Shown here in pieces: positions 1 to 7,815 of a stretch of 15,295 nt of DNA. A program made the position numbers and the translations under genes. The stretch's first letter is position 1; every line of letters starts with the position of its first letter. The notes under the pieces were generated by a model. It had not been told where the DNA came from, did no database searches, and was given only the letters and a program-made list of their open reading frames with translations. The stretch spans positions 1-15,295 of the forward strand of contig JANBPU010000348.1 in the NCBI GenBank assembly GCA_027575805.1, in the 5' to 3' direction. This DNA is from Mycoemilia scoparia. Its lineage: Eukaryota > Kickxellomycota > Kickxellomycetes > Kickxellales > Kickxellaceae.

Positions 1-29
1 TTCAACACCAGGTTCAGCTAAAGTGATAT

Positions 30-165
30 ATGGTCAGAGCTCTCAAAGCCTTAGAAAAAAATGGGTCCTCAGGAGCCACATAGAAGATTCCCTGTAATCG
101 AGCCAAAATCTGGTAAGGACATGCCATTTCTGTCTACCATAAGTTTGACCAATAGTGAAATTTCT
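30..165 (-). repeat. Dispersed repeat, copy A
   Basis: This stretch aligns by eye with 6586-6695 (copy B, same orientation) and with the reverse complement of about 3021-3127 (copy C). Shared blocks include ATGGTCAnA at one edge, a C-CTTAG or G-GTTAG block about 20 bp in, a TCCT(C/G)AGGAG-like block, and GTCTACCATA in copies A and B. I found no ORF, clear terminal inverted repeat or tRNA-like promoter box, so the class is unknown. The strand assigned treats copy C as forward. Confidence 0.6.
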
Positions 166-437
166 CACTATATATATATTATTCCAGAATATTTGGCGCA
201 CTTGCTTGCCTATAACTTCTGCTCACTTTTTATTGAGAAAACATTGCATTGTTGTTGTTAATAGGGATTTGAACTTTTGGGCTTAGGTTTGTTTGTAAGA
301 TAATATGATTGCTAAACCTGACCAGAAAATCAAAAAGGATTAAATTTATCTCTAAAGGGATTGTTGAAAATCGATATCATATAAGGCTTGAAACTTTCAT
401 ATAAAATAAATTTGTATGAATAGCTAGTTGGTTGGCT

Positions 438-443
438 TTATTA
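438..443 (-). terminator. Poly(A) signal AATAAA of the cysteine-rich gene
   Basis: AATAAA on the minus strand overlaps the TAA stop, an arrangement also seen at CCT7 and family gene 2 in this window. Confidence 0.5.
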
Positions 444-662
444 ACAGGCAGTCCCCGAACATATTATCCCGGATTCGCCGCAACTACATGTACTGCCACA
501 TCCTTCTTTCCAAGTACCACCGGGATGCTCTTTTAGACACTTGGATTTTGAATACATCATTGCAGTTGATGATTGGGGTAGCAACAGGATTAGTAGTAAT
601 ATTGTTGACCAGAGTATTTGTATAGGGGAAAATCCTACTGGAGAGATCATCGATGGTTTCAT
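441..662 (-). CDS. Small secreted cysteine-rich protein, pacifastin/LCMII-like
   Basis: The predicted product is 73 residues. Residues 1-34 look like a secretion signal: a polar start, a strongly hydrophobic core (ILWSTILLLILLLP, 17-29) and a QSSTA cleavage region. The mature part has exactly six cysteines at 42, 55, 59, 61, 68 and 73. The order C-x12-C-x3-C-x-C-GESG-x2-C-S-x3-C, with TWK before the second cysteine, resembles the pacifastin (LCMII) serine-protease-inhibitor fold, whose consensus is C-x9-12-C-N-x-C-x-C-x2-3-G-x3-6-C-T-x3-C. It deviates in having three residues instead of two between cysteines 2 and 3, Ser in place of Thr after cysteine 5, and a short loop before cysteine 5. 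By alignment with locust inhibitors the P1 position would be Gly, so inhibitory activity is uncertain. An AATAAA signal overlaps the stop codon and a TATAAA lies about 130 bp upstream of the ATG. The alternative is an unrelated six-cysteine secreted peptide. Confidence 0.62.
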   Translation of the reverse strand: MKPSMISPVGFSPIQILWSTILLLILLLPQSSTAMMYSKSKCLKEHPGGTWKEGCGSTCSCGESGIICSGTAC

Positions 663-792
663 GCTCAGGCTGGATAGAGTAAGTGAATTGGGAGAGCAAG
701 AAATTGCTGATTAACAAAGATTCGGAGGGAAAAATAGAAAGGAAAATGAACTTTGGCATGGATACATGTATGGTAGGAACTACTCTCAAGTA

Positions 793-798
793 TTTATA
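793..798 (-). promoter_or_regulatory. Candidate TATA box of the cysteine-rich gene
   Basis: TATAAATAC on the minus strand lies about 130 bp upstream of the ATG at 662. The spacing is slightly longer than the ~105-115 bp seen for the duplicated family genes, so this is tentative. Confidence 0.35.
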
Positions 799-1336
799 CA
801 TGATCGAATACACAGTACAGAGCAGAGGAGGAAGAAGGAGGGTCTTTTCCAAGTAACAGGGGCACTTCATATTTGAGTGCCAATATCATTATGATAGAAT
901 TGTTGTGGTGGACAGAGGGAAATGTTTATCTGGTTTATTTTGTTTATGAAGGGGAAAATAGACGAACAGAGAGATTGGCATTGGGGTTTAATGACCTTAT
1001 GAGTCCATAAGCGCCACACGCCAATATATACAGATATGCACATAAAAAGAATGCTATATTTGAACAATTAATGATACATTTACAAAATAGGAACAATGGT
1101 ACTTTTTGTTATAAATACATTTAATTGTATTTAAAAAGTTTGCTATACGTTGTTTTTATAAAATAGAAAACAGATATTTCTCTAACCTTCTCTAGATTAG
1201 AGTGAGTTTATAAAATGGTATTTTTTTCAGTTTCGAGTGCATTCAAATCTCAATGTTGAGAAATAAACTTGAGCTGGTTGCTTTGTTTTCTTGTCCAGTT
1301 TGTTTGTAATTTTTATATTGGGATAGTTTATATATA
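799..1336. other. Non-coding interval, nothing recognised
   Basis: AT-rich DNA upstream of the secreted-protein gene. Only short ORFs without recognisable composition or family resemblance are present. A short inverted repeat CTTATG/CATAAG sits near 990-1010. I see no RNA gene. Confidence 0.5.
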
Positions 1337-1451
1337 TGGGCAATAATTTTTGAAGGGTGAATTTTGGGGACCAGTGATTATAGGGGAAATCACAGCCAAA
1401 TGGGTGTCCAGTTTTACTAGTGAACTTTCACCCTTCAAAGATTATTACCCA
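1337..1451 (+). mobile_element. MITE copy 1 (TA-flanked, inverted-repeat element)
   Basis: The element begins TGGGCAATAATTTTTGAAGG and ends with the near-perfect reverse complement (CCCTTCAAAGATTATTACCCA), giving terminal inverted repeats of about 27 bp. Both ends are flanked by TA (1335-1336 and 1452-1453), as expected for target duplication by Tc1/mariner-type transposases. The internal motif TATAGGGGnAATCAC is shared with the copies at 8357, 9860 and 15105. It has no coding capacity, so it is non-autonomous. Confidence 0.85.
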
Positions 1452-1501
1452 TATTATATACTGTTTCGTTGTCATTTTTAAAAGCTTGTAAATATGGTCA
1501 A

Positions 1502-1527
1502 ATTTCACACCTGATCTGGTGTGAAAT
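1502..1527. repeat. Perfect hairpin, 10-bp arms, 6-nt loop
   Basis: ATTTCACACC, six bases, then GGTGTGAAAT. The left flank and arm (ATGGTCAAATTTCACA, from 1495) match the edge of the dispersed repeat A/B/C family, so this may be a truncated fourth copy of that repeat. Confidence 0.6.
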
Positions 1528-1566
1528 AGGTTGGAATGGCTCATTGGGTTTTGACTTAACCTCGGG

Positions 1567-1622
1567 ACACTTCATATATAATTCTCTAGGAGCTCATATT
1601 TGTATCCGTCTCTATGAAGTGT
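1567..1622. repeat. Inverted repeat, 10-bp perfect arms
   Basis: ACACTTCATA at 1567-1576 pairs with TATGAAGTGT at 1613-1622. The following DNA ends in TAGCTACCCATA just where homology to the promoter of family gene 3 begins. In gene 3 that edge is a MITE terminus (AACTACCCATA on the same strand). The segment may be a decayed MITE or an independent short element. Confidence 0.5.
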
Positions 1623-1649
1623 GGCCAAAATTATTTAATTAATAGCTAC

Positions 1650-2181
1650 CCATACTTTTGGTCTGTTTTAGTTAAAATATTTGCCATACCATCTACTACC
1701 CATTCAATTGTAATATCAACCTTTTGTGGTTGTTGACTTTTATAAATTTCTAAAAAACTATTCTAAAAGAAGACTACCATTAGCATTGGATATACAAAAG
1801 CATGTTTTTTCAATGTTTAAAATTTATTATTTTGTTGATTGTTTTAAAAAATGAAATGTGTTAGAAAACAAAAATTATCAAAACTGTTACCAATTAAAGT
1901 CTTCAAAATCTTTTACATGATTTACTACAACAAAGCTATTGATTACAAAAATTGTAATAATCCTAACAAATATAAACAAATGTGGCTTTTCACACAAATC
2001 TTGAAACTTTAAATTATCACAAAGTTAAAATGTGTTGTCTCTAAGACTTTCTAATAAAAAAAGGGGGCTATAAAAGCCAGTGGCCCATCCTCAGGCTTTA
2101 CATACAACATAAACTCCTTCTTCTACACATCCACACATCCACACACATCCAGCCACCCACACCCAAACAAAGACAAAAGAG
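1650..2181 (+). promoter_or_regulatory. Promoter and 5' UTR of family gene 1, duplicated at genes 2 and 3
   Basis: About 530 bp aligns nearly base for base with the reverse complement of 9335-9858 and, over the proximal part, of 7816-8160. The TATA box TATAAAAG is at 2069-2076 inside a small inverted repeat (GGCTATAAAAGCC). Just upstream is a block shared by all three genes (ATCTTGAAACT..., AAAATGTGTTGT, TCTAAGACTTTCTAATAAAA). The presumed 5' UTR is rich in CACATCCA repeats and ends CAAAGACAAAAGAG immediately before the ATG. The function of the shared blocks is unknown, but their retention implies co-regulation or recent sequence exchange. Confidence 0.7.
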
Positions 2182-2736
2182 ATGTCTCAAGGATACCAAT
2201 CCCTTCCCTCCAAGATTTCTGATCTAAACAAAGATCAACTCAACAGAATCATTTCACTTTTGTCAGAATATGGTTTTACTACATTCAAGCTTACTGATGA
2301 TGAGTGTAGGCTTATTGACCCAGAAAAATTTAGTGAAAGTATGGGGTGTACCATTGAACAGAGACATACTGACCACCACATCTATACATTACGACCATAC
2401 CAATTGTTTTATCAAAGTGGTTTTGATATTGATAGTTGTCAAATAACTCCTGAAAAAATTGCTGACGTCAATGAAAGGTTCCTCCAAGTCAAGAACTTTT
2501 TTTCTAACATAGAGCTAATGATAAAAAATATCACTTGGGCTTTGAATGTAATTAAACCACAGCCTGAAGACTTGGAAAGTGTTAAATGGGCTCATCAGTC
2601 TTGTAGTATGGCAGTTGTCAGAATGCAGAGCATTGTAGAATTAGCTGGTGACAATTATGGTCCTCAGCTCAGTACTCTCTTTAAAGGGTGCATTGTGCTA
2701 TTTTTGGAGGAGATTAGAGTGTATTTTGCAATTTAA
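2182..2736 (+). CDS. Family gene 1: unknown multicopy protein, C-terminus truncated by frameshift
   Basis: The product is 184 residues with no recognised function. It begins MSQGYQSLPSKISDLNKDQL and shares with genes 2 and 3 a leader (SLPS-IS-L-KDQLNR), a DE...DPEKF block, an NERFLQVKNFFSN block, a KPQPEDLESVKWAH block and a C-terminal GCIVLFLEE block. No signal peptide is seen. The leader followed by a leucine-rich helix is faintly F-box-like, but I would not assign that. Compared with both paralogues, a net 2-nt deletion near 2718-2724 shifts the frame, and translation stops at 2734-2736. In the paralogues' frame the DNA still reads LQFNIVTG...EYKDP, open to a TAA at 2807-2809, so the loss is recent. 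The start is fixed by the identical ATG context in the three genes. A short variant protein is possible; a degrading gene is equally possible. Confidence 0.7.
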   Translation: MSQGYQSLPSKISDLNKDQLNRIISLLSEYGFTTFKLTDDECRLIDPEKFSESMGCTIEQRHTDHHIYTLRPYQLFYQSGFDIDSCQITPEKIADVNERFLQVKNFFSNIELMIKNITWALNVIKPQPEDLESVKWAHQSCSMAVVRMQSIVELAGDNYGPQLSTLFKGCIVLFLEEIRVYFAI

Positions 2737-2915
2737 TATTGTTACAGGCAATGGTATGATCTTGTTTGAATATAAAGATCCAGCACAGACTACTGAAGAC
2801 AATCACTAATATGTTGCAGATGTAGATACAGAAGCAATGCTGGTGGAAAAGTGAATGAAAGAAAATGATTTGGATGACCAAAGTTTTAAACTTTATCATT
2901 GCTATTTTCTTTTTA

Positions 2916-2921
2916 AATAAA
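2916..2921 (+). terminator. Poly(A) signal AATAAA of family gene 1
   Basis: AATAAA lies about 180 bp after the stop. The preceding ~60 bp (from 2857) are conserved with the 3' region of gene 3 (8609-8682), including GAAAATGATTTGGAT and CCAAAGTTTT. Confidence 0.6.
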
Positions 2922-3020
2922 CAACACATATCCACCTAAACTTTCAATGGTTTATAAGTGTCAATTAGTTAGAAATTTAGTAGTATACGGTGAGATATCT
3001 CATATATATATATGTATTCG

Positions 3021-3127
3021 CACACAAATGGAAACTGAACCTTTGGATTTTAGTCTAATCATAAGGCCATTTGGTGTGCAACTCCTGAGAGCCAACTCTT
3101 TTCTAACCCCTTGTGAAATCTGACCAT
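3021..3127 (+). repeat. Dispersed repeat, copy C
   Basis: Inverted relative to copies A and B. Matches include ACAAATGG, GGATTTT, TGCAACTCCT (exact in copy B), TTTTCTAA and TCTGACCAT. It lies in the convergent gap between family gene 1 and the acyl-CoA-synthetase-like gene. Confidence 0.55.
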
Positions 3128-3236
3128 TTTTGTGTGTATGCGTATATTATTATAATAAAACCACCATCAATCACAACAACAAAATAATTAAAAAATAAGA
3201 AAAAAATGGCGTATATAATAGCAATATCAAAAAAAA

Positions 3237-3253
3237 GAGAGAGAGAGAGAGAG
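3237..3253. repeat. (GA)n microsatellite
   Basis: An uninterrupted GA dinucleotide run in the likely 3' UTR of the minus-strand gene that ends at 3286. No AATAAA was found nearby for that gene. Confidence 0.8.
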
Positions 3254-3285
3254 TACTGATAGAGAGACAATAGTAGTAGCAGTAT

Positions 3286-5595
3286 TTAGGACGAAGAGTT
3301 GGGGAACCGATTTTTCACCACACTCCGATCAATACAATCATTTGGCAAAACCAAAGATTTGTCTTGACCAAACATATCCGTAGTAATCCTAACCACCAGC
3401 CTGACATCTTTATCAGGGGAATCAACCAACCAACCCAATCCATTTTCATTTCCGACCTTTTTAATATCGCTTCTGATCAAATCCAAGCACCACGAGTATT
3501 CATAAGCCCTGGAAAATTTGAATTGCTTCTTGTTCTTTCTGGCATAGCCCAGGAGAGTGTCAAGGGTGGGGTAAACAATGATATTACAGTGTTTACGTTT
3601 CTCGTCAAATGATATGGCAATCTGTGTTATATATGAAGATTGAAGGAGAATTTCTTCAACCTCACGAAGGTAGTAGTAGTTGCAGTGGTAGCTGGTAGAG
3701 GTAGGGGTGGAGTTAGGATCAGTGATTACATCATCAATGTGACCGATATATTTTAAAGTGCGGTTTGGAAGCAATGAAGCAATTAGACCAGTTGCATGCC
3801 AGCCTTCTTTGTCAACCAATGGTTTGGCAGCAGTAGGCACTTCTTTGTCAACTTCATTGCCGTTAGTGGCATTGCTCTCAGAACTGTTGTTCCAGTAGGT
3901 GGTGACTACGTTGGGCCCACGTACATAAATTTGGCCTTTAAGGTTGGAAATAGTATCACCCAGCGACGATTTTTTTTCGCTGCTCTGATGATCGTCATTG
4001 CTGCTGTCGTAGTCAACTTTAACCAGCTTGATTTCATTGCAAGTCAACGGAGGTCCACAGCTATTTCCTTCAACCACATGTCCATAATCGAAAAACTTTG
4101 TACAGCTGACAACACCAGTTGTAGAATCCGTCCCAATCAACGTCAGCACCTGGCATCCAAAAAACAGGCGCAATTGTTCGACATCACAGGCAAACGTATC
4201 CTGGGCCACAAAAATAGCTCTCATCCTGCCACCGATAAAATTATTGTAATGGCTAAAATACGCCAGATCCCAGAACGTCCACCTTGAGATGTATCCAGCC
4301 CTTAGTGTAGATTTCCTGTGGCTGAGGGCATGTTTGAACATCCAGCCCTCGACTTTGGGATATTTCTCAACGTTACTTCGCAGGAGGTCGCTACAGTCGC
4401 GAGATACGATGCTGGTTAGGTAGGTGAATGTGGGAGATAGGATGAATGCTTGGTTGATGAACTTTTCGCCGTCCTGGGTTTCGTAGATGCTCAGAGTACA
4501 GCCGACTGTCAAAACGAGGTTTATAAAGTTTAGTGTTTTGGTGACTGCCATTGGAGAAGTACACATGAAGTTGTCTTTTGGGGTCAGAAGGTGCTGGCCT
4601 GGGAAATGGGCTAGAAGCGCTGTTACGGCGGATAGGGCGTTGGAGTGGGTTATTATGATTGCCGAGGGAGTGTCGAATAGCCTTTCCACGTTGTAGATTA
4701 TGTAGGCTGGGGAATTTGGACTAATCTTGATAGCCTCACCATTGGAGGAGGGATCTTCTTCAGCAGTGGCGGTTTCGGCTGAGAGTTCATTGGTGATTTG
4801 TTCAAGGGAAATTATGTTTGCGACTTTTTGGATCTTGATTGAAGTGGGCGAGTTATCCAAAGGCTTGTCGACAATCATGGTCTTGATTTGTGGACATACG
4901 TTTTTAATATTGGCTGCCAATTTACCAACCAGCTCAGTTGAGGCCACAATGACCGAGGTTTTGCTGTGTTCGAGGATTTTGACTATCATGAAGCGTTTTA
5001 GAGTATCAGGGATTGGGATGACCACAATTCCAAGATCGATACATGCTCGATAAACGGCCAGCCATTCGATAGAAGAAGGCAAAACCAATGCCAATGTCTT
5101 CGTCTTTGGCTCGCTCCCGTCGTCGTTTTTGGGCCAATCGATCAATGTGGTTAGACCGTTTTTGAATTTCCTTACCAAGTCGTCAAGCTCTTGTGGCTTT
5201 ACTAGGGTTGCATCCTTGTCATCTTCGGCTGCAAAGTATTTTACTGCAGTTTTGACTTGAGCTAAATCTCTCTGAATCTGGCCATGGGAAAAGGCGTCTC
5301 TTAGGGTGCGGACGTCAGCATCATACGTAGTGGCCAATGGAGTGCCGCCAGGCAGATTGTTACTGGCCGAACGATAGGTCGCTGTTTCACTTTCACTGGA
5401 TCGCTTCTTGGCCACGTAGGATTGTTTCTTTAGTAGCAGCGGAGACGTGTCAGGGCGAGTGGCCCATGGAGAATAGGCTGTAAAGTAGAAGTATCCTAGA
5501 ACTAACGCCCCGATTGTCAGTATTAGTGTCGAAAATTCTATGACGGGGTTTTCTTTGAGGGTTGGCAAATTGCCAAATAACGAGGACATTGACAT
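3286..5595 (-). CDS. Membrane-anchored long-chain acyl-CoA synthetase-like protein, probable pseudoenzyme
   Basis: Starting at the ATG at 5595 (upstream in-frame sequence has only a non-ATG start, TTG at 5622), the product is 769 residues. One membrane segment (about 21-42) precedes an AMP-binding (ANL-superfamily) region from about 165 to 680. Order and wording follow long-chain acyl-CoA synthetases: LALVLPSSIEWLAVYRAC (168-184), FIGGRMRAI (453-461), SCGPPLTCNEIKLV (512-525), GQIYVRGPNVVTTYW (554-568), DKEGWHATG (595-603). The active-site motifs are altered. The phosphate-binding loop, normally YTSGSTG-x-PKG, reads YNVERLFDTPSAI (301-313), with no Gly/Ser/Thr cluster and no Lys. The SGGAPLS-type segment reads VAQDTFA. 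The TGD motif reads TGL (602-604), losing the ribose-binding Asp. The DRKKD motif reads GHIDD (618-622). ATP-dependent ligation is therefore doubtful. Alternatives are a regulatory or lipid-binding role, or a highly diverged enzyme. The frame is intact over 2.3 kb, so this is not an ordinary pseudogene. Confidence 0.8.
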   Translation of the reverse strand: MSMSSLFGNLPTLKENPVIEFSTLILTIGALVLGYFYFTAYSPWATRPDTSPLLLKKQSYVAKKRSSESETATYRSASNNLPGGTPLATTYDADVRTLRDAFSHGQIQRDLAQVKTAVKYFAAEDDKDATLVKPQELDDLVRKFKNGLTTLIDWPKNDDGSEPKTKTLALVLPSSIEWLAVYRACIDLGIVVIPIPDTLKRFMIVKILEHSKTSVIVASTELVGKLAANIKNVCPQIKTMIVDKPLDNSPTSIKIQKVANIISLEQITNELSAETATAEEDPSSNGEAIKISPNSPAYIIYNVERLFDTPSAIIITHSNALSAVTALLAHFPGQHLLTPKDNFMCTSPMAVTKTLNFINLVLTVGCTLSIYETQDGEKFINQAFILSPTFTYLTSIVSRDCSDLLRSNVEKYPKVEGWMFKHALSHRKSTLRAGYISRWTFWDLAYFSHYNNFIGGRMRAIFVAQDTFACDVEQLRLFFGCQVLTLIGTDSTTGVVSCTKFFDYGHVVEGNSCGPPLTCNEIKLVKVDYDSSNDDHQSSEKKSSLGDTISNLKGQIYVRGPNVVTTYWNNSSESNATNGNEVDKEVPTAAKPLVDKEGWHATGLIASLLPNRTLKYIGHIDDVITDPNSTPTSTSYHCNYYYLREVEEILLQSSYITQIAISFDEKRKHCNIIVYPTLDTLLGYARKNKKQFKFSRAYEYSWCLDLIRSDIKKVGNENGLGWLVDSPDKDVRLVVRITTDMFGQDKSLVLPNDCIDRSVVKNRFPNSSS

Positions 5596-6585
5596 TAGTT
5601 TATATCGCTTTAAACGTGCCAAGAAGAGAAGGAGGAACTAACTGGGGCTCGCAATCTGGTAGCAGAGTCAAATTTGTGTCTCTGCCTGCCTTGCTGATGT
5701 GATTTAGTATGGTCAGAAAGAACGCTGTTATAAGCTGCTATAGTTGCTGGCTATTGGCAATAAAGGAGTCCTTTTTGGCTGATGGACTCTGTCGTCTTTT
5801 GGACCAAAGCACTTTCGTCAATATGTTTGAAGGTAAAACCAACACTCGGCCACCAAGAAAGAGGTGCTATAGAGTTCTCAAAGGAAGGTGTAGTATTATA
5901 TCACCAGGTGGCTTAAGGTCAAAAAATCGATACACAGAAGAGAAAGAGAAAGACAGACAGAGAATGAGAATAAGGATGATAAGCGAAAATGAGGCTGAGC
6001 ATATTTCTTTAACTCCCATCCATTCCATTCATTGATTGATTCAAACACAATGCAACAGCACTCGTTATTAGCTAGTAGGTTCTTCATCAAATAGGAACAA
6101 TCCTGTGCTCTCATACATTCCTGAAAGCTTGGCCCATAAGCCATACATTTTGGGGGAGGATTGGAGGGACTATTCCAGTACACTCCTAGAGGAGACTCTT
6201 CTGACAGCTGTTTATTGCAGAATTAGCCTATCTGTTTCCTCTGAGCAAAGACAAACATGAACAGGATTTGTTGTCCGCATTTTCAATTTCAATCATCCAG
6301 CCAGTAAAAGCCCCTGTAATATAACAAGAGATATTTTAAGCAGACGGCAGCCCCTATTCTTGAGGTTGTTATCTTTGGATCGTATAATCGTTGTCGTTAG
6401 TCACTGCTCTGTCCTGTCCTTGCGGATGATATTTGTTTATAGTGGATAGATGGATGGATGGATGGATGACTGACTGCCAGTGCGCTCCATGATGATTTAC
6501 AATAAATTGGCCATCAAAATGGCCGGATCGTTGCCAATGTGACTAAAGGATTTTTCATTATACATAAAAAGGCGAGTAGCTGCAG
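5596..6585. other. Gene-poor interval including the upstream region of the synthetase-like gene
   Basis: The proximal part should hold the promoter of the minus-strand synthetase-like gene: a CCAAT (5753-5757) and a TATAAC (5729-5734) on the minus strand are candidates. Minus-strand AATAAA at 6211-6216 and an acceptor-like TTATATTACAG near 6315-6325 hint at a further minus-strand transcript, but I could not assemble a convincing coding sequence. A minus-strand reading of 5896-6183 contains several cysteines (ECCC) but no family I know. Confidence 0.35.
6445..6474. repeat. (GATG)n tetranucleotide microsatellite
   Basis: About five tandem GATG units followed by a short GACT repeat. A weaker GGATGGATG run recurs near 8238-8250. 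Confidence 0.75.
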
Positions 6586-6695
6586 ATGGTCAAAGTTCAC
6601 AATGCCTTAGGCAAAATGTGTCCCTAGGAGTTGCATATAAAATATCTGAGGGCCCACTTCTGCCTACCATACATTCGATCACTGGCGAAATCTTC
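6586..6695 (-). repeat. Dispersed repeat, copy B
   Basis: Same orientation as copy A. ATGGTCAAAG..., GCCTTAGGCAAAATG, CCTAGGAG and CTGCCTACCATA align with ATGGTCAGAG..., GCCTTAGAAAAAAATG, CTCAGGAG and CTGTCTACCATA in copy A. It lacks an internal segment of roughly 30 bp found in A and C. It contains TATAAAAT (6636-6643), which the others do not. Confidence 0.55.
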
Positions 6696-7065
6696 CCAAA
6701 TACAGAGACAATATCTAGAAACTAATTCCGCTGCTGCCAATCGTATTAGCATGTCCCCCTTTCTTGTTTTGGATATATATGGCCAGTTTTCACTAATAAC
6801 AATAACAATAGCAGCAATTTAAAACTATTTCCACTGTTGTCCCCATAAAAGCTATATACAAATATTTCTATATCCATTATCATTGGTGTTTGTGGATGTG
6901 TGTAAACAAGATGAAGAAGAATAGTTATAAGCAACATAGACGGGATGAAAGATAAATAGAAATTGTTTATGAACTAGAATCAGTAATAACAATGTTGACA
7001 TGTATATTAAATTTCTAACTCATTGACATTAATAAAGAATTGTAAGTTGATGCGAGTATGTAGTT
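6696..7065. other. Non-coding interval downstream of family gene 2
   Basis: AT-rich, with short ORFs only. A minus-strand 63-residue ORF (6746-6937) begins with a hydrophobic stretch but also contains a poly-leucine run from a TTG/TTA simple repeat, so I do not call it a gene. Confidence 0.45.
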
Positions 7066-7070
7066 TTATT
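7065..7070 (-). terminator. Poly(A) signal AATAAA of family gene 2
   Basis: AATAAA on the minus strand overlaps the TAA stop of gene 2. If this is the true cleavage signal the 3' UTR is extremely short. Confidence 0.4.
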
Positions 7071-7815
7071 CAAGAATTAGTAGAAAAAAGCCAAGTACAG
7101 AACCGTGGTCTCTTGAACCATTTCTATCGCATACTACTTCATCAAAACCCCAGCTGTGTCTGCTAACACAAATATTGCATTGTGACTTACCAGGAGGCAG
7201 TGGTGCATGAACTTTATATTCAAGCAAGTCAATACGTTCCTTTGTAACAATAAAAAGTTGTGCAGCACATTCTACAAGTTCATGCATAAAAAACACAATA
7301 CATCCCACTATACCTCCTTCAAAAAAATCCCCGCCTTTGACAACAGCCTCCTCTGTAATGCTATCCATATTGGAAACTGCATAAGTGCAACGCAAATATG
7401 CCTGTTGAACATCATCAGAGTCGTCATCTTGTGGTTTGTTCTCTGCCAAAGTCTCTTCGATACTTTTCACAAATGCCTTTGCGTCATTGAAGAAACCTTC
7501 AGCTTGCTTGAAACTATCACGGATTTTGTCAATTCCTTCATTATTAGAAAGATAATCATCCAATTTGCCGACACTACCACTGCTGCTGTTAGGAATTTGG
7601 TCTGGATTTTCTTCATCATAGTGGAGATTATATTTCCGAACGACTATGTGAGTCAGGCTTCTAATAAAATCTCTTGGGTCAATATGATCCAGCTCATCAT
7701 CAATAAACTCAAGTGAAGAGTAACCCATTTCTGGAAGTCTCAAAATGAATCTGTTGAGTTGATCTTTGCATAGACCAGAAATCATGGAGGGAAGGGATTC
7801 ATATTCTTGAGACAT
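7066..7815 (-). CDS. Family gene 2: unknown multicopy protein, longest and most diverged member
   Basis: The product is 249 residues. It begins MSQEYESLPSMISGLCKDQL and keeps the family blocks: DDELDHIDPRDF, a FKQAEGFF block, a NKPQ-x-DDxDDVQQAYLRC block, a GCIVFFMHELVECAAQL block, and IVTKERIDLLEYK. Between DPRDF and the central helix it carries an insert with NSSSGS and an acidic YLSNNEGID segment that is absent from gene 3. After EYK (about residue 200) it has a unique tail (LPPGKSQCNICVSRHSW...) with no counterpart in the other two. A strong donor-like GTAAGT (from 7190 leftwards) lies where the tail starts, so the annotated C-terminus may instead be intronic. No signal peptide or membrane segment is evident. 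Function is unknown. The start is fixed by the shared ATG context and promoter. Confidence 0.72.
   Translation of the reverse strand: MSQEYESLPSMISGLCKDQLNRFILRLPEMGYSSLEFIDDELDHIDPRDFIRSLTHIVVRKYNLHYDEENPDQIPNSSSGSVGKLDDYLSNNEGIDKIRDSFKQAEGFFNDAKAFVKSIEETLAENKPQDDDSDDVQQAYLRCTYAVSNMDSITEEAVVKGGDFFEGGIVGCIVFFMHELVECAAQLFIVTKERIDLLEYKVHAPLPPGKSQCNICVSRHSWGFDEVVCDRNGSRDHGSVLGFFLLILE

Noticed and set aside
484..870. 128-residue minus-strand ORF upstream of and overlapping the secreted-protein gene
   Set aside because: It overlaps the signal-peptide/six-cysteine ORF in another frame and lacks any motif or sensible composition.
2182..2290. F-box reading of the family N-terminus (SLPS...RIISYLP)
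   Set aside because: Only a loose leucine/proline pattern; the spacing and the following helix do not match well enough to claim it.
2721..2747. A GT...AG segment at the 3' end of gene 1 that could be read as an intron
   Set aside because: It would be 27 nt, too short, the same DNA is coding in both paralogues, and removing it does not extend the frame.
5709..6035. 108-residue plus-strand ORF and the overlapping 95-residue minus-strand ORF (5896-6183)
   Set aside because: No family resemblance. The cysteine cluster on the minus strand was tempting, but no start, signal peptide or splice structure could be built around it.
7207..7716. 169-residue plus-strand ORF
   Set aside because: Antisense to family gene 2, whose frame is supported by two paralogues.
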